Part shown: in pieces, positions 1 through 5,653 of the stretch
Layout of the letters: the number at the start of each line of letters is the position of its first letter
Position numbering within the stretch: position 1 is the first letter of the stretch
Assembly: GCA_015494775.1 (NCBI GenBank)
Contig: WGAP01000051.1
Span: 1-5,653 of the forward strand
Source: Flavobacteriales bacterium
GTDB lineage: Bacteria; Bacteroidota; Bacteroidia; Flavobacteriales; Flavobacteriaceae
Length of the DNA: 5,653 bases
Direction: 5' to 3'
The notes under the pieces: generated by a model
Databases searched by the model: none
What the model was told of the DNA's origin: nothing
The model's input: only the letters and a program-made list of their open reading frames with translations
Translations under genes and position numbers: made by a program

Positions 1-144
1 ATGGAAATCAATCAACAAACAACGCGAAACCTCAATCAAATTCATCGTAAATTAAACACTCGACCGAGAAAAAAATATGACTATGAAAATCCAGATCATT
101 TATTCACTATGTTTGTAAACCAAAAAGTTGCATTTGGGGGTTGA
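1..144 (+). CDS. IS30-family transposase, C-terminal end only (cut by window edge)
   Basis: The frame is open from base 1 to a TGA at 142-144, giving 47 residues. The peptide contains LNTRPRKKYDYENP (residues 18-31), which matches the conserved xLNxRPRKxLxxxTP block near the C-terminus of IS30-family DDE transposases. It ends in NQKVAFGG, like the NQKVAF-type ends I recall from Bacteroidota IS30 proteins. These enzymes cut and join the ends of their own element. The catalytic DDE residues lie upstream of this block, so none is in view and I cannot tell whether the transposase is intact. The ATG at base 1 is probably an internal methionine, because the family is several hundred residues long. 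GC is about 33%, well below gyrA. The assignment rests on remembered family motifs. A small unrelated protein starting at base 1 is possible but less likely. Confidence 0.82.
   Translation: MEINQQTTRNLNQIHRKLNTRPRKKYDYENPDHLFTMFVNQKVAFGG
108..115 (+). promoter_or_regulatory. Candidate Bacteroidota -7 element (TATGTTTG) pointing towards gyrA
   Basis: TATGTTTG matches the Bacteroidota -7 consensus TAnnTTTG at every defined base. It lies inside the last codons of the transposase and faces gyrA. It would give a transcription start near base 120 and a leader of roughly 110 bases. I see no TTG or TTTG at the usual distance upstream (about 84-90), so the -33 half is missing or poor. The octamer could occur by chance in coding sequence. 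No better candidate is visible in 151-231. Confidence 0.33.
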
Positions 145-151
145 ATCTGCC
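125..151 (+). repeat. Putative right terminal inverted repeat of the IS30-family element
   Basis: The segment covers AAGTTGCATTT, a G run, then TTGAATCTGCC. The outer part resembles the reversed IS30 terminus TTGAATCTACA, with changes in the last three positions. The transposase stop codon (142-144) lies inside it, as is common in compact IS30 relatives. Without the left end the repeat cannot be aligned, so its length and exact edge are inferred. Confidence 0.45.
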
Positions 152-231
152 AACTTCTCCCAACCGGCGGAAATCGATGCCGTTTGTCGGAAAATCCGTA
201 TCTTGCGGGTTGGAAAAAATCATACCATTCT

Positions 232-2787
232 ATGGATTTAAACGAAGAACGGATTATACCCGTCAACATCGAGGAGGAAATGAAAACCGCCTACATCGAC
301 TACTCCATGTCGGTGATTGTTTCGCGGGCCCTTCCCGATGTGCGCGACGGGCTCAAACCGGTGCATCGCCGTGTGCTCTACGGCATGTATGAACTCAATT
401 TGTTTTCCAACAGGCCCTACCGTAAGTCGGCCCGTGTGGTCGGTGATGTTTTGGGTAAGTATCACCCCCACGGCGACAGTTCGGTTTACGAAGCCATGGT
501 GCGTATGGCCCAGCCGTGGAGCATGCGCTATCCCTTGGTGGACGGTCAGGGTAACTTCGGGTCCATCGACGGCGACAGCCCGGCGGCCATGCGTTATACC
601 GAAGTGCGTATGCGCAAAATCGCCGAGGAAATGTTGGCCGACATCGACAAGGAAACGGTGGATTTCCGGCCCAACTTCGACGAAACGCTCAAAGAACCCG
701 TGGTTTTGCCGTCCAAATTGCCCAACCTGATTGTGAACGGGGCACAAGGTATCGCCGTGGGGATGGCCACCAATATGGCACCGCACAACCTGTCGGAAAC
801 GGTGGATGCCATCAATGCCTACATCGACAATCCCGACATCGGCACCGAGGAATTGATGCAATACATCAAAGCGCCCGACTTTCCTACGGGCGGCATTATT
901 TATGGCTATCAGGGCGTAAAGGATGCCTACGAAACGGGCCGCGGTAAAATCGTGATGCGCGGACGCACCCACATCGAGGAAATCAAAGGGCGCGAAGCCA
1001 TCGTGGTTACCGAAATTCCTTATCTGGTCAACAAGGCCGATATGATCAAAAAGGCCGCCGACCTGGTGAACGAGAAAAAAATCGAAGGTATCAGCAACAT
1101 CAAGGACGAGTCCGACCGCAAGGGAATGCGCATTGTTTTTTACCTGAAAAAAGATGCCATGCCCAGCGTGGTGCTCAATCAACTTTTCAAATACACACAA
1201 CTGCAATCGTCCTTTAACATCAACAATATTGCCTTGGTCAAAGGCCGTCCGCAATTGCTAACGCTCAAAGATCTGTTGGCCCTGTTTGTGGAACACCGCC
1301 ACGAAGTGGTGGTGCGCCGCACCCAATACGAACTGCGCAAGGCCGAGGAACGGGCGCACATTTTGGAAGGGCTCATCCTTGCTTCGGATAATATCGATGA
1401 AGTGATCGCCCTGATCCGCAGTTCGAAAAATGCCGAGGAAGCCCGTCAAAAACTCATCGACCGCTTTGAATTCACCGAAATTCAAGCAAGGGCCATCGTA
1501 GAGATGCGGCTGCGTCAGCTTACCGGACTGGAACAGGACAAATTGCGAAACGAATTTGCCGAATTGCAGGAAAAAATCAAGGATTTGAAAGACATCCTGG
1601 CCCGCAAGGAACGCCGTATGCAAATCATCAAGGACGAAATGCTGGAAATGAAGGAAAAATACGGAGACGAGCGCCGCACCGACATCGATTTTGCCGGGGG
1701 CGACGTGAGCATCGAAGATTTGATACCGAACGAACAAATGGTGATTACCGTTTCGCACGCGGGTTATATCAAACGCACTTCGCTCTCGGAATACAAGGTG
1801 CAAAACCGCGGCGGAAAAGGTCAACGGGGCGTGGCTACCCGGGCCGAAGATTTTCCCGAACATATTTTTTCGGCACGTAATCACGACTATGTGTTGTTCT
1901 TTACGCAGAAAGGTAAAGTTTTCTGGCTGCGCGTGTTCGAAATTCCCGAAGGTTCCAAGGTGTCCAAAGGGCGCGCCATTCAGAATTTGATTCAAATCGA
2001 ACAGGACGACAAAATCAAGGCCATCCTCAATACGGGCAACCTCAAAGACAAGGATTATGTCAATGCCCATTACGTGATTATGGCCACCAAAAAAGGCCAG
2101 GTGAAAAAGACTTCGTTGGAACAATACTCACGCCCGCGACAGTCGGGTATCAACGCCATTACCATCCGCGAAGGCGATGAACTTTTGGATGCCAAGCTCA
2201 CCACGGGCGATAGCCAAATCATGTTGGCCGTCCGATCGGGCAAGGCCATCCGTTTCGACGAGGAAAAAACCCGTCCCATGGGCCGGACGGCTTCCGGCGT
2301 GCGGGGTATCATGCTCGGCAGTCCCGACGACGAAGTGGTGGGTATGATTTCGGTGCACGACCCGGATTCCGATGTGCTGGTGGTTTCCGAGAACGGCTAT
2401 GCCAAACGTTCCAAGGTGGAGGATTACCGCAAAACCAACCGTGGCGGTAAAGGCGTCAAAACCATCAATATCACCGACAAAACCGGCAAACTCGTGGCCA
2501 TCAAAAACGTGAAGGACGGCGACGATTTGATGATTATCACGCGCAACGGACTCACCATCCGCTTTTCGGTGGACGACATTCGACAAATGGGCCGTGCCGC
2601 CCAAGGCGTGCGCGCCATCCATTTGCGCGAAGGCGATGCCATTGCGTCCGTGGCCAAAATTGCCCGGGACGAGACGGTGGAAGACGCGGAAAACGGCACG
2701 CAAAACGCCGAAAATACACAAGCAAGCGAGAATGGCACACCGATTGATATACCTTCAACGGATAAACCCGCAAACGAAAAAGAATAA
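232..2787 (+). CDS. gyrA: DNA gyrase subunit A
   Basis: This is the breakage-reunion subunit of DNA gyrase. With GyrB it introduces negative supercoils into cytoplasmic DNA using ATP. The protein has 851 residues. The N-terminal winged-helix domain carries GKYHPHGDSSVYE (75-87) and the catalytic R121-Y122 in AAMRYTE. The tower and coiled-coil follow to about residue 495, without the extra coiled-coil segment of E. coli GyrA, which explains the shorter length. Six beta-pinwheel blades run at about 503-800. Blade 1 has the GyrA-box QNRGGKG (524-530), which separates it from ParC, and blade 5 has a second box-like NRGGKG (736-741). A 39-residue acidic tail (813-851) ends the protein. I chose the ATG at 232 because it places S83, E87 and Y122 at their E. 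coli numbers. The TTG at 184 would add 16 residues not typical of the family. The upstream leader is A-rich with no Shine-Dalgarno site. The gene lies about 80 bases after an IS end and is followed by a TPR gene after 21 bases. S83 and an acidic residue at 87 suggest no classical quinolone-resistance change. Confidence 0.98.
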   Translation: MDLNEERIIPVNIEEEMKTAYIDYSMSVIVSRALPDVRDGLKPVHRRVLYGMYELNLFSNRPYRKSARVVGDVLGKYHPHGDSSVYEAMVRMAQPWSMRYPLVDGQGNFGSIDGDSPAAMRYTEVRMRKIAEEMLADIDKETVDFRPNFDETLKEPVVLPSKLPNLIVNGAQGIAVGMATNMAPHNLSETVDAINAYIDNPDIGTEELMQYIKAPDFPTGGIIYGYQGVKDAYETGRGKIVMRGRTHIEEIKGREAIVVTEIPYLVNKADMIKKAADLVNEKKIEGISNIKDESDRKGMRIVFYLKKDAMPSVVLNQLFKYTQLQSSFNINNIALVKGRPQLLTLKDLLALFVEHRHEVVVRRTQYELRKAEERAHILEGLILASDNIDEVIALIRSSKNAEEARQKLIDRFEFTEIQARAIVEMRLRQLTGLEQDKLRNEFAELQEKIKDLKDILARKERRMQIIKDEMLEMKEKYGDERRTDIDFAGGDVSIEDLIPNEQMVITVSHAGYIKRTSLSEYKVQNRGGKGQRGVATRAEDFPEHIFSARNHDYVLFFTQKGKVFWLRVFEIPEGSKVSKGRAIQNLIQIEQDDKIKAILNTGNLKDKDYVNAHYVIMATKKGQVKKTSLEQYSRPRQSGINAITIREGDELLDAKLTTGDSQIMLAVRSGKAIRFDEEKTRPMGRTASGVRGIMLGSPDDEVVGMISVHDPDSDVLVVSENGYAKRSKVEDYRKTNRGGKGVKTINITDKTGKLVAIKNVKDGDDLMIITRNGLTIRFSVDDIRQMGRAAQGVRAIHLREGDAIASVAKIARDETVEDAENGTQNAENTQASENGTPIDIPSTDKPANEKE

Positions 2788-2808
2788 CCAAAAAAAGTAT
2801 AATTCATC

Positions 2809-4050
2809 ATGAAAAAAATTGTTCTATTTGTTTTGACTTTGATGTTGAGCGCGAGTGTTTTTGCGCAAAAAAAGGAAATTAAAGCCGCCGAAAAGGCATT
2901 GAAAAAAAATGATGTGGCTGCGGCGCAGGCCAGTTTGAAGCAAGCCGAATCCCTTTTCGACCAAGCCGATGCCAAAACCAAGGCCCGTATTTTGTTTGTC
3001 AAAGCCCAATTGTCCGAGCAAACCGGCGACGAAGAAACGGCCGTAAAAACCTATAAAAAATTGGTTGATTTTGAAAAAGAAAACGGCTTGAACAAATACA
3101 CCAAGCCGGCCAAAGATGCCTTGGTTAATTTGGGCCAAAGTTTGCTGAAAAAAGTAGATGAAGCCAATAAGAACAAAGATTACGCAAAGGCCGAAAAATA
3201 CATGAAATTGGTCTGCGATGTAGCACCCAATGACGATAACCTTTACATTTTGGCCGTGCTTCAACTTTATTCCAAAAATTACCAATCGGCCTACGACAAC
3301 CTGAAAAAACTCTACGACAAAGGTTACGACGGCGTGCGCACGGTGTATAAACTTTACGACAAAAATGCCCAAAAGGATATCACGGTTTCTGACGAAAAAA
3401 CCATGAAGTTTTTAGCCAAGACCGACCAATACGAAAATCCGCGCGTGGAAAAAACCAAATCCAAGCGTTCGGAATTGGTAACCAATATGTTGTTTGCTTT
3501 GAACAAATTGGGCAAAGACGAAGAAGCTTATCAATTGATCAAAAAAGCCCAAGCCGAAGATCCCGACAATACCGACCTGATTATCGGCGAGGCCAATTAT
3601 TACCTTAAAAAAGGCGATAGCAAAAAATTCGCCGATGCCATGAAACGGCTTTTCGAAAAAAATCCCAAGCCGGCTTATGCCTACAATATCGGTTTCGGTT
3701 ACTACAAAATGGGCAAACAACAAGAGGCCTTGAAATGGTTCAACAAAGCCATTGAATTGGATCCTAACTATAAGGACGCTTATATGGGTGCAGGCCTGGC
3801 CGCATTGTCCAAAGAACGTGAATTGGTGGACCAAATCAATCAAAATCTCGACCACCCGAAAAAATACGATGCGCTTATGGCCCAATTGAACGAAGTATAT
3901 CGCAAGGCCTTGCCCTACCTGGAAAAATATCACGAACTCGACCCTTCGGACATCAACACCGTCCGAACCTTGAAAAAAATCTATACTTCGCTTGACATGA
4001 CCGACAAAGCCAAAGAAATGCGCGCTTTGTTGAAACAAATGAAACAATAA
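2809..4050 (+). CDS. Secreted tetratricopeptide-repeat protein of unknown function
   Basis: The protein has 413 residues. It begins with a signal peptide: K2-K3, a hydrophobic stretch I4-S14, then SVFA|Q with likely cleavage after A19. There is no cysteine after the site, so it should be a soluble periplasmic or exported protein rather than a lipoprotein. The mature N-terminal Gln fits the pattern seen in Bacteroidota signal-peptidase I substrates. The rest is almost all helical and lysine-rich. The clearest TPR is at about 288-321 (AYNIGFGYYKMGKQQEALKW, then FNKAIELDP). Weaker repeats lie near 58-91, 121-165 and 221-286. TPR arrays usually bind other proteins; the partner here is unknown. 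The 21-base gap after gyrA has no terminator, so co-transcription with gyrA is likely, and a strong terminator follows the stop. The gene is AT-richer than gyrA (one 60-base line is 37% GC). I recall the gyrA-TPR pairing in other Bacteroidota, but no function follows from it. Confidence 0.9.
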   Translation: MKKIVLFVLTLMLSASVFAQKKEIKAAEKALKKNDVAAAQASLKQAESLFDQADAKTKARILFVKAQLSEQTGDEETAVKTYKKLVDFEKENGLNKYTKPAKDALVNLGQSLLKKVDEANKNKDYAKAEKYMKLVCDVAPNDDNLYILAVLQLYSKNYQSAYDNLKKLYDKGYDGVRTVYKLYDKNAQKDITVSDEKTMKFLAKTDQYENPRVEKTKSKRSELVTNMLFALNKLGKDEEAYQLIKKAQAEDPDNTDLIIGEANYYLKKGDSKKFADAMKRLFEKNPKPAYAYNIGFGYYKMGKQQEALKWFNKAIELDPNYKDAYMGAGLAALSKERELVDQINQNLDHPKKYDALMAQLNEVYRKALPYLEKYHELDPSDINTVRTLKKIYTSLDMTDKAKEMRALLKQMKQ

Positions 4051-4072
4051 TCCGAAATATCATTCCTGCTTT

Positions 4073-4100
4073 AACCGCTCCCGAACGGAGCGGTTTTTTT
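4073..4100 (+). terminator. Intrinsic terminator after the gyrA-TPR unit
   Basis: AACCGCTCC (4073-4081) pairs perfectly with GGAGCGGTT (4087-4095), giving a nine-pair stem around a five-base loop (CGAAC). A run of seven T follows at 4094-4100. The stem starts 22 bases after the TPR stop codon, so it should end the gyrA-TPR transcript and separate it from ackA. Confidence 0.92.
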
Positions 4101-4135
4101 GTGCCGAAAAACAGAAATTTTGCCTGCGAAAAACC

Positions 4136-4143
4136 TAACTTTA
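4136..4143 (+). promoter_or_regulatory. Candidate -7 promoter element for ackA-trmH
   Basis: TAACTTTA matches the Bacteroidota TAnnTTTG consensus except for its last base. It sits between the terminator and ackA, where a new promoter is needed. The nearest TTTG upstream (4119-4122) is only 13 bases away, shorter than the usual spacing of about 20, so the -33 part is weak. Transcription would start near 4148-4150, leaving a leader of only about 10 bases. Confidence 0.35.
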
Positions 4144-4159
4144 CGACAAACAAACGACC

Positions 4160-5335
4160 ATGAAAATCCTTGTTATAAATGCCGGCAGTTCTTCGTTTAA
4201 ATTCGAGTTGTTCGATGCCGCAAACGGATTAAAAAGCCGGCTTCGCGGACTGGCCGAACGCATCGGCGAAGCCGAAGGGATTTTTCGTGCCGCCGATACG
4301 GAAATCGTGGCCCCCGTTCCCGACCATCAAACCGCCATGCGGTTGTTGAAGGAATATTTGGAAGAAAATGCGGAACAATTCGGCTCGCCGGACGAGATTC
4401 GGATTGTGGGCCACCGGGTCGTGCACGGCGGAAACACCTTCGTGGAGCCCACATTAATTACCGGCGAAGTGAAGGACAAAATACGCAGTTTGTTTCATTT
4501 GGCGCCCTTGCACAATCCGGCCAACTTGAAGGGCATCGAAATGGCCGAAAGGTTTTTCCCTGCGGCCCGGCAAGTGGCGGTTTTCGACACGGCCTTTCAT
4601 CAAAGCATTCCCGAGCGGGAACATCGCTATGCCATTCCCGAAAGCTATTACCGGCAAGGCATTCGCCAATACGGATTCCACGGTATCAGTCATCAATACG
4701 TGAGCCGTAAGGCCGCCGAATTGCTGGGCCGGAACGATTTGCGGCTTATTACCCTGCATTTGGGTAACGGCGCTTCCATGGCGGCGGTAAAAAACGGAAA
4801 AAGCATGGCCACCACCATGGGTTTCGGGCCATTGGCCGGCCTGGTGATGGGCACACGCAGCGGCGACATCGACCCTTCGGTGCTGCTGTATTTATTGCGC
4901 GAAGGAATGACTTTGGACGGTTTGGATAAAATGCTGAACAAGCAAAGCGGGCTCAAAGCCCTGTTCGGCAGCAACGATATGCGCGATGTGGAAACCGCCT
5001 ATGCTTCGGGCGATCCGAAGGCCCGTTTGGCATTGGACATTTACACCGGACGCATTCGCAAATATATCGGCGCCTATACGGCCCTGCTCGGCGGCACGGA
5101 TGCCTTGGTGTTTACGGCCGGTATCGGCGAACATTCGGCATTGGTTCGGGAGAAATCCGTGGAAGGATTGGGTTTTGCTGGAATCGAAATCGACAAGCAA
5201 AAAAATCAAAATCCCGACAAATATGGCGGAGAAATTCAAGCATCCGGCGCCAAGGTCAAAATACTGGTCATTCCCACACGCGAAGAACGGGAAATTGCCC
5301 GTCAATGCCTAAATTTGGCACATGAAATCCTTTGA
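4160..5335 (+). CDS. ackA: Acetate kinase
   Basis: Acetate kinase catalyses the reversible transfer of phosphate between ATP and acetate in the cytoplasm. With phosphotransacetylase it links acetyl-CoA to acetate and ATP. The protein has 391 residues, near the usual 395-410. Both family signatures are present: INAGSSSFKF (6-15) and the YGFHGISH block (171-178). Residues matching the Methanosarcina active site are N7, R86 (GHRVVHGG), H118 (APLHNP), D143 (FDTAFH), H174, N203 (HLGNGAS) and R233 (MGTRSGDIDP). The ADP-site DxR is D273-M274-R275, and GIGEH (321-325) is the glycine turn. Near the C-terminus the usual PTNEE or PTDEE reads PTREE (372-376); the glutamates are kept but the preceding residue is now arginine. 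The start codon puts N7 and S10-S12 at their reference numbers. The gene follows a terminator and overlaps the next gene by 14 bases. No pta is adjacent in this window. Confidence 0.96.
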   Translation: MKILVINAGSSSFKFELFDAANGLKSRLRGLAERIGEAEGIFRAADTEIVAPVPDHQTAMRLLKEYLEENAEQFGSPDEIRIVGHRVVHGGNTFVEPTLITGEVKDKIRSLFHLAPLHNPANLKGIEMAERFFPAARQVAVFDTAFHQSIPEREHRYAIPESYYRQGIRQYGFHGISHQYVSRKAAELLGRNDLRLITLHLGNGASMAAVKNGKSMATTMGFGPLAGLVMGTRSGDIDPSVLLYLLREGMTLDGLDKMLNKQSGLKALFGSNDMRDVETAYASGDPKARLALDIYTGRIRKYIGAYTALLGGTDALVFTAGIGEHSALVREKSVEGLGFAGIEIDKQKNQNPDKYGGEIQASGAKVKILVIPTREEREIARQCLNLAHEIL

Positions 5336-5653
5336 CCCGGATTATACGGCCTATTTGGAGCAATTCGTAACCGAGCGCAGGACAAAGATTTTCCGGCAGG
5401 TGCTGGCCCAACGCACGCGTTACCTGACCGTGGTGTTGGAAGACACTTACCAAATGCACAATATCAGTGCCGTGGTGCGCACGGCCGACATTTTCGGTAT
5501 TCAGGACGTGCATATTATCAGGAAAAATTACGAAACCCGGCTGTCGCACGGCATTGCCAAGGGCGCCGAAAAGTGGATTTGCCTGCACGAACATCGCGAT
5601 AGTTTGGCCACCATCGATCAATTGCGGCGACGGGGTTACCGGATTATTGCCAC
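5322..5653 (+). CDS. trmH: TrmH-type tRNA (guanosine-2'-O-)-methyltransferase, N-terminal part (cut by window edge)
   Basis: 110 codons are visible before the window ends. The segment YLTVVLEDTYQMHNISAVVR (34-53), then TADIFGIQDVHII, matches the SpoU/TrmH family motif 1, including N47 and the conserved R53. The following HGIAKGAEKWI and HEHR (76-92) correspond to the AAGSNSWVQVKTHR region of E. coli TrmH. The family uses S-adenosylmethionine to methylate a ribose 2'-OH; TrmH itself modifies G18 in the tRNA D-loop. Motifs 2 and 3, which form the knotted cofactor site, lie beyond the window, so substrate choice rests on resemblance to TrmH; another SpoU-class RNA methyltransferase is the alternative. 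The ATG at 5322 is the likely start because an in-frame TAA lies at 5310-5312. The 14-base overlap with the end of ackA suggests translational coupling in one transcript. Confidence 0.85.
   Translation, partial: MKSFDPDYTAYLEQFVTERRTKIFRQVLAQRTRYLTVVLEDTYQMHNISAVVRTADIFGIQDVHIIRKNYETRLSHGIAKGAEKWICLHEHRDSLATIDQLRRRGYRIIA

Larger units (their letters stand above)
1..151 (+). mobile_element. Right end of an IS30-family insertion sequence
   Basis: This stretch holds the transposase tail and what looks like the element's right terminus. Just after the coding end the sequence reads TTGAATCTGCC (141-151), close to the reverse of the IS30 inverted-repeat start TGTAGATTCAA. The outer boundary is therefore put at about 150-151, with an uncertainty of a few bases. 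The left end, its inverted repeat and the target duplication are outside the window. Base composition shifts from AT-rich to GC-richer after about base 160, which agrees with a junction here. Confidence 0.68.

Noticed and set aside
160..213. CCAACC (160-165) and GGTTGG (208-213) as a leader hairpin upstream of gyrA
   Set aside because: There are only six pairs around a 42-base loop, too weak to claim a regulatory structure.
184..231. TTG start adding 16 residues to GyrA
   Set aside because: The extension has no GyrA counterpart, and the ATG at 232 puts S83, E87 and Y122 at their reference positions.
238..1254. Long minus-strand open frame (338 codons) opposite the gyrA 5' half
   Set aside because: It lies entirely antisense to clear gyrA codons. 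Its His/Val/Phe-rich translation looks like a complement artefact and shows no recognisable domain.
1258..2124. Minus-strand open frame (288 codons) opposite the middle of gyrA
   Set aside because: It is a shadow of gyrA coding periodicity, with no motif and no leader.
2798..2803. TATAAT between gyrA and the TPR gene as a -10 box
   Set aside because: It is a sigma-70 E. coli-type motif only six bases before the start codon, with no TAnnTTTG match. Bacteroidota promoters differ, so co-transcription from gyrA is the simpler reading.
2128..3002. Overlapping minus-strand frames opposite the gyrA end and TPR start
   Set aside because: They cross two well-supported genes and show no family resemblance.
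2824..4047. Two Phe-rich minus-strand frames opposite the TPR gene (2824-3372 and 3412-4047) that look membrane-like
   Set aside because: The Phe and Ile runs come from complementing the many AAA/GAA (Lys/Glu) codons of the TPR gene, so the apparent hydrophobicity is an artefact.

Overview
The window looks like a chromosomal segment from a member of the Bacteroidota. Four things point there: the GyrA sequence matches the Flavobacteriales-type proteins I remember; gyrA is followed directly by a secreted TPR-protein gene; the signal peptide ends FA|Q, as is typical of the phylum; and start codons have A-rich leaders rather than clear Shine-Dalgarno sites. I cannot place it more precisely than phylum or class.

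Layout, all on the + strand. Bases 1-144 are the last 47 codons of an IS30-family transposase, and the element's right end is probably near base 150. This end is AT-rich (about 33% GC by hand count) and lies only about 80 bases upstream of gyrA. Bases 232-2787 encode a complete 851-residue DNA gyrase subunit A. After 21 bases comes a 413-residue secreted tetratricopeptide-repeat protein (2809-4050), probably in the same transcript. A strong intrinsic terminator at 4073-4100 closes that unit. A new unit starts with acetate kinase, ackA (4160-5335). Its end overlaps by 14 bases the start of a TrmH-type tRNA 2'-O-methyltransferase gene (from 5322), which runs off the window after 110 codons.

The genes are mostly housekeeping: DNA supercoiling, a periplasmic scaffold-like protein of unknown role, acetate/ATP overflow metabolism and tRNA modification. 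No CRISPR array, RNA gene, toxin or defence system is visible. The most notable local feature is the insertion-sequence end just upstream of gyrA. It carries an outward-facing match to the Bacteroidota -7 promoter consensus and may have replaced or modified the native gyrA promoter. Second-tier points are the duplicated GyrA-box in the GyrA C-terminal domain, the pairing of gyrA with a secreted TPR gene, and an ackA that is coupled to trmH rather than to pta.
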